DNA of 64,000 nucleotides, taken from NCBI GenBank assembly GCA_011009095.1, contig VTPC01001827.1, positions 1 through 64,000 of the forward strand. The letters are read 5' to 3'. The first letter of the stretch is position 1. Each line of letters begins with the position of its first letter. This document shows, in pieces, positions 23,122 through 34,300 of this stretch. The notes below the pieces were generated by a model. It was given only the letters and a program-made list of their open reading frames with translations. It was not told where the DNA came from and searched no databases. This DNA is from Ignelater luminosus. Lineage: Eukaryota > Arthropoda > Insecta > Coleoptera > Elateridae. The position numbers and the translations under genes were made by a program.

Positions 23122-24236
23122 TCATTCTGTAGGTATCATAACTTCGTATTTGCATTCTGTCGATTCCTCTTCATTGTGAGTTAGCATATGCCTTTGTAAA
23201 TAACCTTTCGTTTTATACTTATAATTACATATCATACACTTGAATGATTTCTCTTTACTATGAATATGCATATGTGTCTTTAAACAGCTTCTTGTTGTAG
23301 ATTTGTACGTACATAAGTTACACTTAAAAGGTTTTTCTCCACTATGAACACGCATATGTGTTTGTAAATGGCTTCTTGTTGTGCATCTATAACTACATAT
23401 TTTACATTGAAAAGGTTTCTCTCCACTATGGATACGCATATGTATTTTTAAACTACTCTTCTGTGTGCATCTATACTGACACAGTTTGCATCCAAAAGGT
23501 TTCTCTCCACTATGAAGGCGCATGTGTGTTTCCAAATGATTTTTCGTTGTAAATTCGTTGCTACATGTGGTACACTTAAAAGGTTTCTCTCCACTATGTA
23601 TTCGCATATGTGTTTTTAAGTTACTTTTTTGTGTGCACTTGTAATCACAAACTTTGCACTGAAAAGGTTTCTCTCCAGAATGAATACGCATATGTGCTTG
23701 TAAATGGCTTTTCTTTGTGCACTTATGACTACACATGCTACACTCAAAGGATTTCTCTCCACTATGAATACGCATATGTGATTTTAAATTGCTTTGCTGT
23801 GTACATTTGTAGCCACATATTATACATTGGAAAGGTTTCTCACCGCTGTGAATACGCATATGTATTTGTAAACTATTTTTCTGCGTGCTTTTATAACTAC
23901 ACAGATTGCACTCAAAAGGTTTTTCTCCACTATGGACGCGCATATGCATTCGTAAATTACTTTTTTGTGTGTATTTACTACTACATATGTTACACTCAAA
24001 TGATTCCTTTTTACTAAATTCCACTTTTATACTATCCGGTTTATCTTGAACTCCAAACTTAAATGGTACATCTTCGGAAATATCTTTGATATCTATGAGA
24101 AACAAAATTAATTATGGTGCAAAAGCGGTATACAGACATGTTTACCATTGGATGGAACAATTTGTTCTTGTTTGATAAAGAGTAGATGTGTGGTTTCACA
24201 ATCTTCTTTGATTTCTGTTTTGATGGCAGAATCCAT
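23122..24236 (-). CDS. C2H2 zinc-finger protein with 10 fingers, two exons
   Basis: Proposed CDS is complement(24146..24236) joined to complement(23122..24092), 353 residues. Exon 1 encodes a leader beginning MDSAIKTEIKEDCETT, containing an I-K-x-E type sumoylation-like motif, and ends in phase 1 at GGTAAAC. Exon 2 starts after CATAG and reads DIKDISEDVPFKFG. Ten tandem C2H2 fingers follow with HSGEKPF linkers, many of the C-x2-C-x-Y-K-C form, then a short tail ending VMIPTE. The 53-nt intron sits at the same place and phase as in the gene at 2.6-4.3 kb, and both leaders carry a KTE..EDC motif, so the two are probably paralogues that differ in finger number. It is likely a nuclear nucleic-acid-binding protein. 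No accessory domain is visible and the target is unknown. Confidence 0.87.
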
Positions 24237-26560
24237 ACTTTACTTTTTCTTCATTTAAAGTGATTTTAAGATTACGAATTACAAAATTATCAATACCACT
24301 CCCTTTTTGTTGACATTTTTCTTGTTTACAAATACTGTGTTGATAAGACAGTGTGCTTTTCCCAATGATTCGTTAAAATTGTGGCTCCATCTATACAAGA
24401 AAGATCTTAACATGTATCACGAAGTGTCTACCGCTCAAATTCAAAGTTTAGATATTAAGATTTATTTAAATTACTGATAACGTTGTCAGCACACAATTTA
24501 CCTATGTTTACTACTCAAATGCACTTCAAAACAATAAGGATTTCTTGGCCTTGTTAACTTTCATTTAATTAATAGTACATAAGGCACATTTCATTTATTA
24601 TTTATTTACAATAACAGTAATAAATAAATATTATAATATTGTTGTAAAATTTAGAGCAAGAATAAAGGGTTTTGACTATGTCTAGGATTCGGTTGGGATC
24701 AAAACAGCTGAATAGAACAACCCCATCATGGCAAGGTTCCTTTTACGCTTGCATTTTATTTGTATTCTGGTAAGTGAACAGTGATGAATTTACTATTTCA
24801 ATTTATTAGAATTGCTTAGTTTGTAAACAAAATATACAGAAAATTAGAATTTTATTAAATAAATGAATGTATAACGGAAGCACATTTAAAACGCATGCCA
24901 AACACAGCAGCTCCTGCATGGCATCAAACTCTTGAAATCATCAGTTGATATTATGTAAATAAATTGTGGAAAATCTGTTTTCGCATTCCTGCAATCCTGC
25001 TCACACATCGACAGCTTGAAGAGTATTTAACATTTTGAAGTTTTGCATTTAAAATTTCATAATTGGGAATACAAGTGTAAGAAGATGGATTCATGACAGA
25101 GAGGACTAATAAATTTTATTTAGAGACTGTAGTATTCAATGTTTTTGTGTGTTTGATGCACATTGACAGTAATGGCACTTGCTTTACAGACTGTCGACTC
25201 AGGTGCGATCTCCAGCAGAGTATAGGGGCAATTTTTAAAAATGAAGAACACTCTTAGGCTACTACGCCAACATCTGTGGTAGTTTGAAAGCAACAATCCA
25301 AGATCTATTGAGGCAGTAACATCTGTGATAGTCATCAACCTCTAAACCGAGTCAAGAGTTACCAAGGTGGTTCCAAGTGCAACTTCAAAATGATTCCAGG
25401 TCAAGATCATTCCAAATCAAGGCTAAGTGTAGTTGTCGATGTGTTCTAACTGCAACTGCCAAGGTTAACATTGCACGTAGTACAGACATTAGTAAAAAGG
25501 ATTTATAAAGGTGCAATATGCCTCCCCACAATGTTACTATTACTTGATGCACACTGACATGATCATATGCAGCGGCGAAGAAACTTCTTAAACCTTCCTC
25601 TTGTGTTTGTTAACCTCAAATTATAATTTTATCATATTAAAGTACCTACCTGGCTTACAGAAATTTAATTATATAAATAAATTGATGAACTATGATTAAT
25701 ACTAAATAATATGTAAGTTGTTTGGATTAGGTTGCTTCATTTTTAAATTATAGAATTCCAACCAGGCTTTGCTTTTCTTTTATTAATTAATAACGGATTC
25801 AGACTGATAACTCCTAAATTAATTAGAAAAATTATTAATAAACGGAAATTTCAAATAATAATAAGATATGTGAGAGTATTTCTGTTAACAGTTCCGATAT
25901 TTAGATGATAGATACTTAACCTAAAGGTTTGATTTAGTAACTTACTTAAAATCATTTGTTGTTATGGCCTGCTCCAGTTCTATAATAAAAAAATGTACTG
26001 TAATTATGTAGTAGAAGGATCTTCTTTATAGGCAACCAATACAGCATGTTTATTATATTTTGCACTTGCCATTCTTATAATAAAGTCTGCAGATGACTTC
26101 CTAATTATTTTTCAAAATTCAAATGCTTTAAAACGAAGTGCTAACCAAAAGGGCTTTTTGGTTTCTTATGTTGATATGAGATAAATCACTTTTTTATGTT
26201 AACACCACAGATTTTGTTTTGAAACAATGAAATTTGAGAACTGTCATGTCAAAACATAACTTTTTATTAAAGTTAATTAATTATATGAAAAGTAAAAACT
26301 TTATACTAAAGAATAAACGTTTCCTTTAAAATTTTCCATTGAAATCTCAATGCCAATGATTTTGTTACTGACAAAGTTAACCCCAAAGTGAAAAAGCAAT
26401 GCAACTGTCAAATAATACGTACAACTTTTAATATAAACACTAAGGAATGAGAAGTAGTGGTTGCACTACAAGATTTTGTATTTAGGTTTTAAAGCATTTG
26501 AAGTTGAAACAGAATATAAATTCAGTTAAACTTTATTGTTTCATCAGTTTGCAGTTTGAA
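24237..26560. other. Intergenic, no recognised gene
   Basis: The first hundred bases are the presumed 5' UTR and promoter of the 10-finger gene. The remainder is AT-rich, with no recognisable exon, RNA gene or repeat structure on either strand. Confidence 0.45.
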
Positions 26561-26808
26561 TTAATCATACTGGTAATGAGTGTGTTTGTTCACTGCTCGT
26601 AAGAAGGTTTGAATGCTCAGATCACCAAAAACTACATTTTTAAACTGTTCCATTTGCATTTGTAAATACAAGACAAAATCTAGTAACATATTGGAATGAG
26701 TAGCATCTGAAATCCATCCATCGTTAAGTGAGAGTTGCCAGGTTTTGACAGAGGATGGTAGTAATATTGATTATACATTTCTGCCAATCTATCATATTTA
26801 TGTTCTAA
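26561..26808 (-). pseudogene. Coding-like remnant of unknown gene
   Basis: On the minus strand one frame reads HKYDRLAEMYNQYYYHPLSK and on to MDGF, and then stops. The next frame, overlapping it, reads WISDATHSNMLLDFVLYLQM then VVFGDLSIQTFLRAVNKHTH and ends YQYD at a TAA (26561-26563). Both segments have the composition of a real globular protein, and an AATAAA (minus strand, 26532-26537) follows the stop. The simplest reading is one ancestral frame broken by a frameshift near GATGGATGGATTTC. A terminal exon with a hidden splice site is the alternative. I do not recognise the family. Confidence 0.35.
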
Positions 26809-27330
26809 TTTTAACAATTTTAAAGTTAATTATTTAATTTTTTAAACTTCTCTTTAATAAGTTGCTCGTGCTACTCATACTACTGTTCAAGCAAATCGAG
26901 CAGTTAATAAACACGTGCAATATTTTTGTACGAGTCATTTAAATATGCAATTTTTAATAATTGAGTCTTATAACTAAATACTTATAACATGCAGTAGACA
27001 AAGTTAAAATGCTAAAATCATTTTTCTATTGCAAATTCAAACATAACCTAAAATCACTTATGTGCAAATTGTATCAAATTACATGTACACACGTTTATTA
27101 TGGTACTTATTCATTGCATACACCTACTAATTTTGTAGATTGCCTTTAACAATTGTATCATAGGAGGTGAGTAGATAGTATTTTTAATTTATTATTCCAT
27201 AGTGGACTAATATTTTGAGGTTATACAATTTGGTAAAAACACGAAACATCAAAACATTCTATTTTCATCGATTTACATCAACAGAAAAATAAAAAAATAA
27301 TTAATAAACATGACACTTTTTAGTTGATGG
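26809..27330. other. AT-rich spacer with no recognised feature
   Basis: Lies between the coding-like remnant and the presumed ftz-f1 3' UTR. I see no gene or structured repeat. Confidence 0.35.
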
Positions 27331-28383
27331 TGAATTTATTTCTACAAACAAATCACTTTGTCCACATAAATTAATATGTACAACCTTTGAATCACACTGC
27401 TTAAATAAGTGTACGTATTTTATATAAATATATTTTATGTATATATATTGTATTTATATATATTTATATATATTTTTATGATAAGCTCTGGGCCTTAATG
27501 CGTGTTTCACGGCAAGTTACTCTAAAAAGACAAAAACAAAAATATATGATTTGTGTCTCGCGCACCAGCACACAGTTACGTGCACAGCAGTAACCGTGCG
27601 AAGAGACTCTCTTTTTTTTTGTAGTAATAGAGGTAGCCTGCACAACACAACAAACAATCAAATATTATTTACCACTTTAATAGTAACAACAACACAAAAA
27701 ATGTTTTTTTTTCTAAGACCACAGTACCTTGCTCTCATTATTATACATGTAACATTCATATATATAATATAATATAAACATAATAATTATATATATATAA
27801 TATACTAATTAAAAATAAAACTTAATAATATCTAACTAATAAAATTTTATATCTATAATTACAAAAAAAATTACATCTGTTAGTCCATCACCACAGTTAA
27901 GCTAAGGGGAGGCCCGAGCCATGGAATTTACGTGCCCCACACGTACTATAAAACATATTAACGATGAGGTGCATTTTACACAATTCTTCGTTCTTCAAAT
28001 GTCAATCGAATTTAATTTTAATTCGCACACATCATTCTCTCGCACAAGCTACGGTTATGCTACACTAGGATGCCCTTGAATCCCTCCAGAGCACTTCTGG
28101 AATGTGTCATCAATGGTAAAAAAAAAAAAAGAAAAGAAAAACTCAAATCGATAACGTGATAAATAAAACATTCGGAGCAGGGTGCTGTGGTCGAGCGCAC
28201 CGCCAGAGCGCCAGCCTCAACTATCTTATAAAAATATCTGGTGGCACGAGTGCGCGCCGCCCTGGCTCTTTGTACTTCTTGAAGGCATCAATGTCAACAA
28301 CTAAGAGATTTCCAGTGTCCTATGTACAGTTTTAGCCTGTATTGCACACGGATATGGTAACAAGGATACAGGGCAGACGGTTG
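27331..28383 (-). other. ftz-f1: Presumed 3' UTR of ftz-f1
   Basis: Follows the ftz-f1 stop codon (TAA at 28384-28386 on the minus strand). It includes AT dinucleotide-rich tracts (27425-27478, 27755-27812) and an AATAAA on the minus strand at about 27335. The true polyadenylation site cannot be decided from sequence alone, so the end given is a guess. Confidence 0.35.
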
Positions 28384-31300
28384 TTATTTCCGTTTGGCGT
28401 GCAACATTTCCATCAATAATGTTTGCGTTGGGGCTCCGCCATTACAGTGTTTGTGGTATAGGTGCTCTTCGCCCCGCGTTGCTAAACTATGTATTTCTGG
28501 TAACAATTGTAGCATTTTGTGAAACTTATCCTGAAAGAAAGAAAAATGAGAGGAAATTAATTCTTAAAATAAATAAACGAATGATTACTACTTACATGTA
28601 TTTGTGGGTAACATGTCACCGTATATTCTAATAGAGCTTGCTGCACTTGATCGTAACCTTCTTGAATGTGTTTCCTGTTCGTGATGCCTCGAACATCTAC
28701 TGATAAAATAAAATGAATTAATCTTTTTATCTGATTTAACTAACATCATGAATCAGGTACAAGATTGTTTTATACAAACCCAAAACTGAAGAATGTCTTG
28801 TAAGAACATGAACTTTCAGACATTCTACAGCATGGTAAGGAAACTACTTTGAATGTAAGTAAACGGGAATATTTCTGAGACTCAATTGTCATACGTATAA
28901 CACATAAAATGCAATTGTTTAATGTCAAATGAATGTTTATAGACCTACCTCAGGTATGGTGCTTATAATCTAAAATGATCTGTCTATTCTAATCTTTACC
29001 ACTAGGTGGTACTCTTTTTTAACAGCAACATAATCATTTCATTGCCTTATATAGTTTTTTGCCAAGATGTAACCATAATTTAGTCAAACAACCCCAGCTC
29101 TGGTAGAGATTTTATGTGCAACTCAATGTAATCATATGGGACTACTGATTTAAATCTCTTCTATCCGTTGGTCGCTACGCTAAATGTAAGCAGCAACATA
29201 AAGCCTCTCCTAAAAAAACTTGAGAAGCTGAAATGCCAAAGTCCTGACTGCTTAGCTTTACAGTAAGTTTAAAACATAAATGCAAAATCCTAATTTCAAC
29301 TCTCATAACTTCTCCCAAGAAGTTTAATAAAAAGGAGAGCCACAAACGGCGTAGTTAGGAAGGGTAAATGATGGGCGGCATGAAACATTAACGCGAAACG
29401 CTACCTCTTATACACCATAGTTACTCCTAAAAATATTAAAAAGAAAAAAAGGCGGCATAGTTAAGGATGGAAAAGTGCAAGTATAGGCCGCCGCAGGCGG
29501 CTTAGAATATGAAGGCGAAGCGCTACCCTTAATCCACAAGTTCTCCTAAGAAGGTAAAGAGGATGCAGCACAGTTACAAGGTAATTGCAACTGCTGGCCT
29601 CCAGAATATGACAGAGCAGCGCTACCCTTAACCACAAATTCTCCTAAGAAGAATAAAAGAAGTTAGTTGGGCCTTTCCGCGGCCTGGCCTAAAGTCAGGT
29701 CGAGTCGGGACTCAGCTTAGAAATCGAGCCTCTCGGGCTCGTCAGGCTCATTGGGTCGGTCAGAATTTTTCCGGCCTTTATTTTTTTGTACTGATCCAAA
29801 GTGAACGATTCTCATACTGCACCAGACCGAGATCTTTTCCGTACTGACTCGGACAAGCGTTACTTTCATACTAATCCAGACAAGCATTATTTACCTACTG
29901 AACCAAAGAGGTGGATTATCGTCCAGCACCGTACCGAAAACTTTCTCTTACTAAGTCAAACGAGCGACTAGGGTCTGCACGGGCCAGGTTTCTTGGTCGG
30001 GTCAATTGAGCTGTCAAGCTTCTCGGGTCTGTTGGGCCGTTTGGGCCACTCGGCCCTGTCGAGCCTCTCAGGCTTTTCTGGCCGCTCAAAAAGTTACCGG
30101 GTTTTTTTCGAGCCGCGTCAAGTTTATCCCCAGTCGGGTCGGGTCTCGAAGTTTCGGTCCGGGCGGGGCTCTAATCGGTAGTCCATCATAGTTTCTCCTA
30201 AAACAACAAGAAGAAGGCGGAAAACTTGAGAAAGATAAAGAGTAATAGTTGGCCGCCGCAGGCGGAGTAGAATTTAACAGCAAAGCCCTACCCTTAACTG
30301 ACTAGTTTTCCTAAGGAGAATAACAGACAGCGGAGGCGACACACTTAACGACGGCCAAGAATTTCAATGAAAAGACTATTACAGGGGATAAAGAGTAAAT
30401 GCCGGCCGCCGCAGGCGGCTTAATATTTGACAGTGGAGCGCTACCCTTAACTGACTAGTTTTCCTAAGGAGAAAAAGAGACAGAGGAGGAAAACATTTAA
30501 CGACGGTAAAGAATTTCAATGAAACGACGATTACGGTAGGATAAAAAGTAAATGCTGGCCGCCGCAGGCGGCCTAGTATTTGACAGCGGACCGCTATCCT
30601 TAACTGACAAATTTTCCCAAGAAGAATAACAGACAGAGGAGGCGACACACTTAACGGCGGTCAAGAATTTCAATGAAACGACGATTACAGGGTGGATTAA
30701 GAGTAAATGCCGGCATGATATTTGACAGCGAAGCGCTACCCTTAACTGACTAGTTTTTCTAAGGAGAATAATAACAGACAGAGGAGGAACACATTTAATG
30801 ACAATCAAAAATTTCAATGAAACGACAATTACGGAAGGATAACGAGTAAATGCTGACCACCGCAGGCGGCCTAATATTTGACAGCACAGCGCTACTCTTA
30901 ACTGACAAATCTTCCTAAGAAGAATAACCAACAGAGGAAAGACATGCTTAACGACAGTCCATAATTTCAACGAAGCGATGATTGCGGCAGCTTAGAACAA
31001 AAACGCAGAACGGTACACATAGTAGAGGCTTGCACGGGCAGACTTTCTTAGTTGGGCCTTTTCGCGACCCGGCCTGAAGTTTGAGTTCGGATCGGATCGG
31101 GTTTCAGCTTGCCATCATAGTTTCTTCTAAAAAAATAAGGAGAAGGCAGAAAAGTTAAGAAAGATAACGAACAACTGCTGGCCGCCGCATGCGCCCTAGT
31201 ATTTGACAGCGGAACGGTACCCTTAACTGACAAATTTTCCCAAGAAGAATAACAGAGAAGAGACACCCAAGAATTTGAATGAAGCAAAGATTACGGTGAC

Positions 31301-34300
31301 TTAGAACAAAAACGCAGAACGGTATCCATAGTAGAGGTCTTTAGGGGCTGACTTTTTTGGTTGGGCCTTTTCGAGGCTTGACCTGAAGCTCGGGTTCGGG
31401 TCAGACCGGGTCTCAGCTTAAAAATTTATCGGGCTTTTCGGGTCTGCATCGGGTGAATTGGGCTTGTCATGCTTATAGATGTGAACGATTTTCATACTGC
31501 ACCGAACCGAGAACTTTCTCTTACTGAGTCAAACGAGCGTTATTTTTGTATGGACTACGGCGGCCATTATTTATGTACGGAACCGGAGCGAGGAGTTTCG
31601 TACTGCAGCGTCGAGACCTGCACGAGCTGGGTTTGCACCCCTCGGGCTGTCAAGCTTCTCACTCAGCCCTGTCGAGCCTCTCGGGCTTTTCTGGTCGATC
31701 AAAGTTACCCATAGTAAAGGCCTGCACGGGGCGGGTTCTTTAATTTGAATCAGACTTTTCAGGCCTGTGTCGAATCAAAGTTCTAAGCCGCTGCAGAATG
31801 TGGAAACGAAGCCCTAGCCTTAATCGATCATAATTTTTCTTAAGAAGATAAATAAGAAGAAAAGACGACATAGTCAAAGAAGGCAAAGTGCAACTGTTAG
31901 CCATGTGCAGCCTCGCTCCACAAGTTCTAAGAAGATTTGAAAGACAGAAAAGGCGATATACTTTAAGGACGGTCAAGTCTAAGAATAAGCCACCGAAGGC
32001 GGCTTACGAGCTTGAATGAAGCGATGCCTGCGACGACTTAGAACGTAAACGCAGAACGCTACGCATAGTCCACCGGAGTTTCTCCTAAGAAGCTTAACAA
32101 GAACGAAAGGAGAAAGGTAACAATAGACCGTTGCTGACTACTTAGAAAATAGAAGCGAAATATTACCCCTAATCAACCAAAATGTCTTCTAAGAAGATAA
32201 AAAGAAAGAAAAAACGGTGACATTGTAGGCAAAGTGCACCTCTTGGCCGCCGTAGGCGCCATAGAACGTGATAGCGCTACTATTAATCCACAAATTCTTC
32301 CAAGAAGAAGAAAAGACACAGAAAGTGAGACATATAAAAAGATGGTGAAATGTAACTAAGGACCGCCGCGGGTAGCTTAGAGTTTGAAAGCGAAGTGAAG
32401 ATTAAAGAGAAGAGAACGTGAAATAGTTAGGGAGTTAAGTGCAACGGTTAGTCGCCACGGGCGTCTTAGATGATGAAAGCAGAATTCTCCTAAGAGGAAG
32501 AAAGAGAGAAAAGAGAGCTTAGAACATCATTGAAGAAAAGGCGACACAGTTAAAGCGGCGGCTTAGAACGTGAACACAGTCCACCATAGTTTGTTCTAAG
32601 AAGATTAATAAAAACGGAAGGCCGCCGTAAGCGAAGAACTACCCTTTCATCAATTTTTCCCAAGAAGATAAAAAGAAAGAGAAGGAGTGATTAAGGAAAG
32701 CAAAGTATAACTGTAAGCTGCCGCAGGCGACTTAGAATATGACAGAACAGCGGGGCGCTACCATTAGTCCACAAAGTTTCCTAAAAAGATTAAAAAATGG
32801 AGAAGATGACATACATAAGGACCCCAAAGTGTACCTGTAGGCGGCCGCGACGGCTTAGTATTTAAAAACGAAGCGAAGAGAAAGAGAAGGAGTAGTTAAG
32901 GAAAGCGAAAGCGAAAGCAAAGGCAAAGGCAAAGACAGAGAAGGCCACACTGAAAAGGGTAGTAAGATGTAACTAAGTGTTTGATAACGAAGAGAAAACT
33001 AGGAGGAAGATAAGGGAGGCGACTTAGAACATTCTAGTTCTAGTTTCTGCCTAAGGAGAATAAAGAGAAAGAAGAGAAAATTGCATATGAAAGCCGCCAC
33101 AGGCAGCTTAACGATTTTATAGACGAGAAGGCGATATAGATAGTTGACGAAGGCGAAGTATAATTGTTGGCCGCCGCGAAGTGCTACCCTTAATCCGCTC
33201 TAGTTTCTCTTAAGAAATAATGAGAAGATAGTAAAGAAAACCAAAGGAGATTCGGGTCTCAAGCGACCAAGATTTAGGAGTTCGTAAAAATCTGAGCGTT
33301 GTTCGTTAAGTCTCTCAAGATTTCTTGTGTCCATAAGGATTCGAAAACCTGCAAAAAGTTAAAATTCTCATATATAAACTCAACACACTAAATCTAAACG
33401 CCCTTTTGACATTAAAACAATTAAGTGGTTCGACAGTTTTGTTAAACTTTTGCTTTTTTTGTTTTCTTAATAAAACAATTGATTTAAAGTTATCACCAGA
33501 GAAATGATTCTCACCTGGATTAAGCAACAGCATAAATTTAAGACAAATATAATCGCTGACATCAAACTTAAGTTCTTGCAATTTTGCAGTGATGTCATTG
33601 AAGTGGTCGGCTAAAGCTGGTACGCCAAGGAGGCCTAAACTGAGGAGATCAAACTTCTGTCCGTTGTGCAGGGTTGTTTCATCCGGTAAATTATTATGCA
33701 TACGTTGATGGATGTGGTCTAATACGAGCATATCTGACCATGAATGTTGTAACAGCTTCATTTGGTCGTCAACCTGTTGAGAAAAAACAAAAAAATTAAT
33801 GTTAAAGATTAGTAACTATACCTACTTGAATAATTATTAATTTATTATTAGCAGTGCAGGGTGTTGCTGAACTAATTATCAATTGCGGAGTACCATCACA
33901 GAAATTGAAAACAATAACGATTGTATTTGATGATAAACATGTTTTAACTAAAATCATTCTCTCGCACTTTTATAAATGGTGGTGTATGGAAAGTAGGCGA
34001 TTTCCTTGATTAATATCGCCAGAAAATTAATTAGCGATAATGATTAATTATTATTTTGAATCGTTTAATAATAATTGTAGGTTAAATAAATGATGTCAAT
34101 AATAGATGAGAATGATATTTAAATCAATAATGAACTAATGATAGCTAAAAAAAAACAAAAATATGCAATTGTTTTGTTATGAAGGAAGGTTTGAAACCAC
34201 GCTAAAATATGAGTTGAAATTACGCTAGATGGCGCTGACCGTTATCGCAGCTTTTTTTTCTTAAATATTTTTATGCAAAAATTATTTAATTGGAGATCAA

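Noticed and set aside
24060-24105. ATG at 24105 as the start of the 10-finger gene
   Set aside because: It lies in the intron. The spliced first exon (24146-24236) gives a leader that matches the paralogue and keeps phase.
30379-30970. Minus-strand frames of 89 and 157 codons
   Set aside because: They repeat a translated motif at the array period and reflect the ~155-bp repeat, not a protein.
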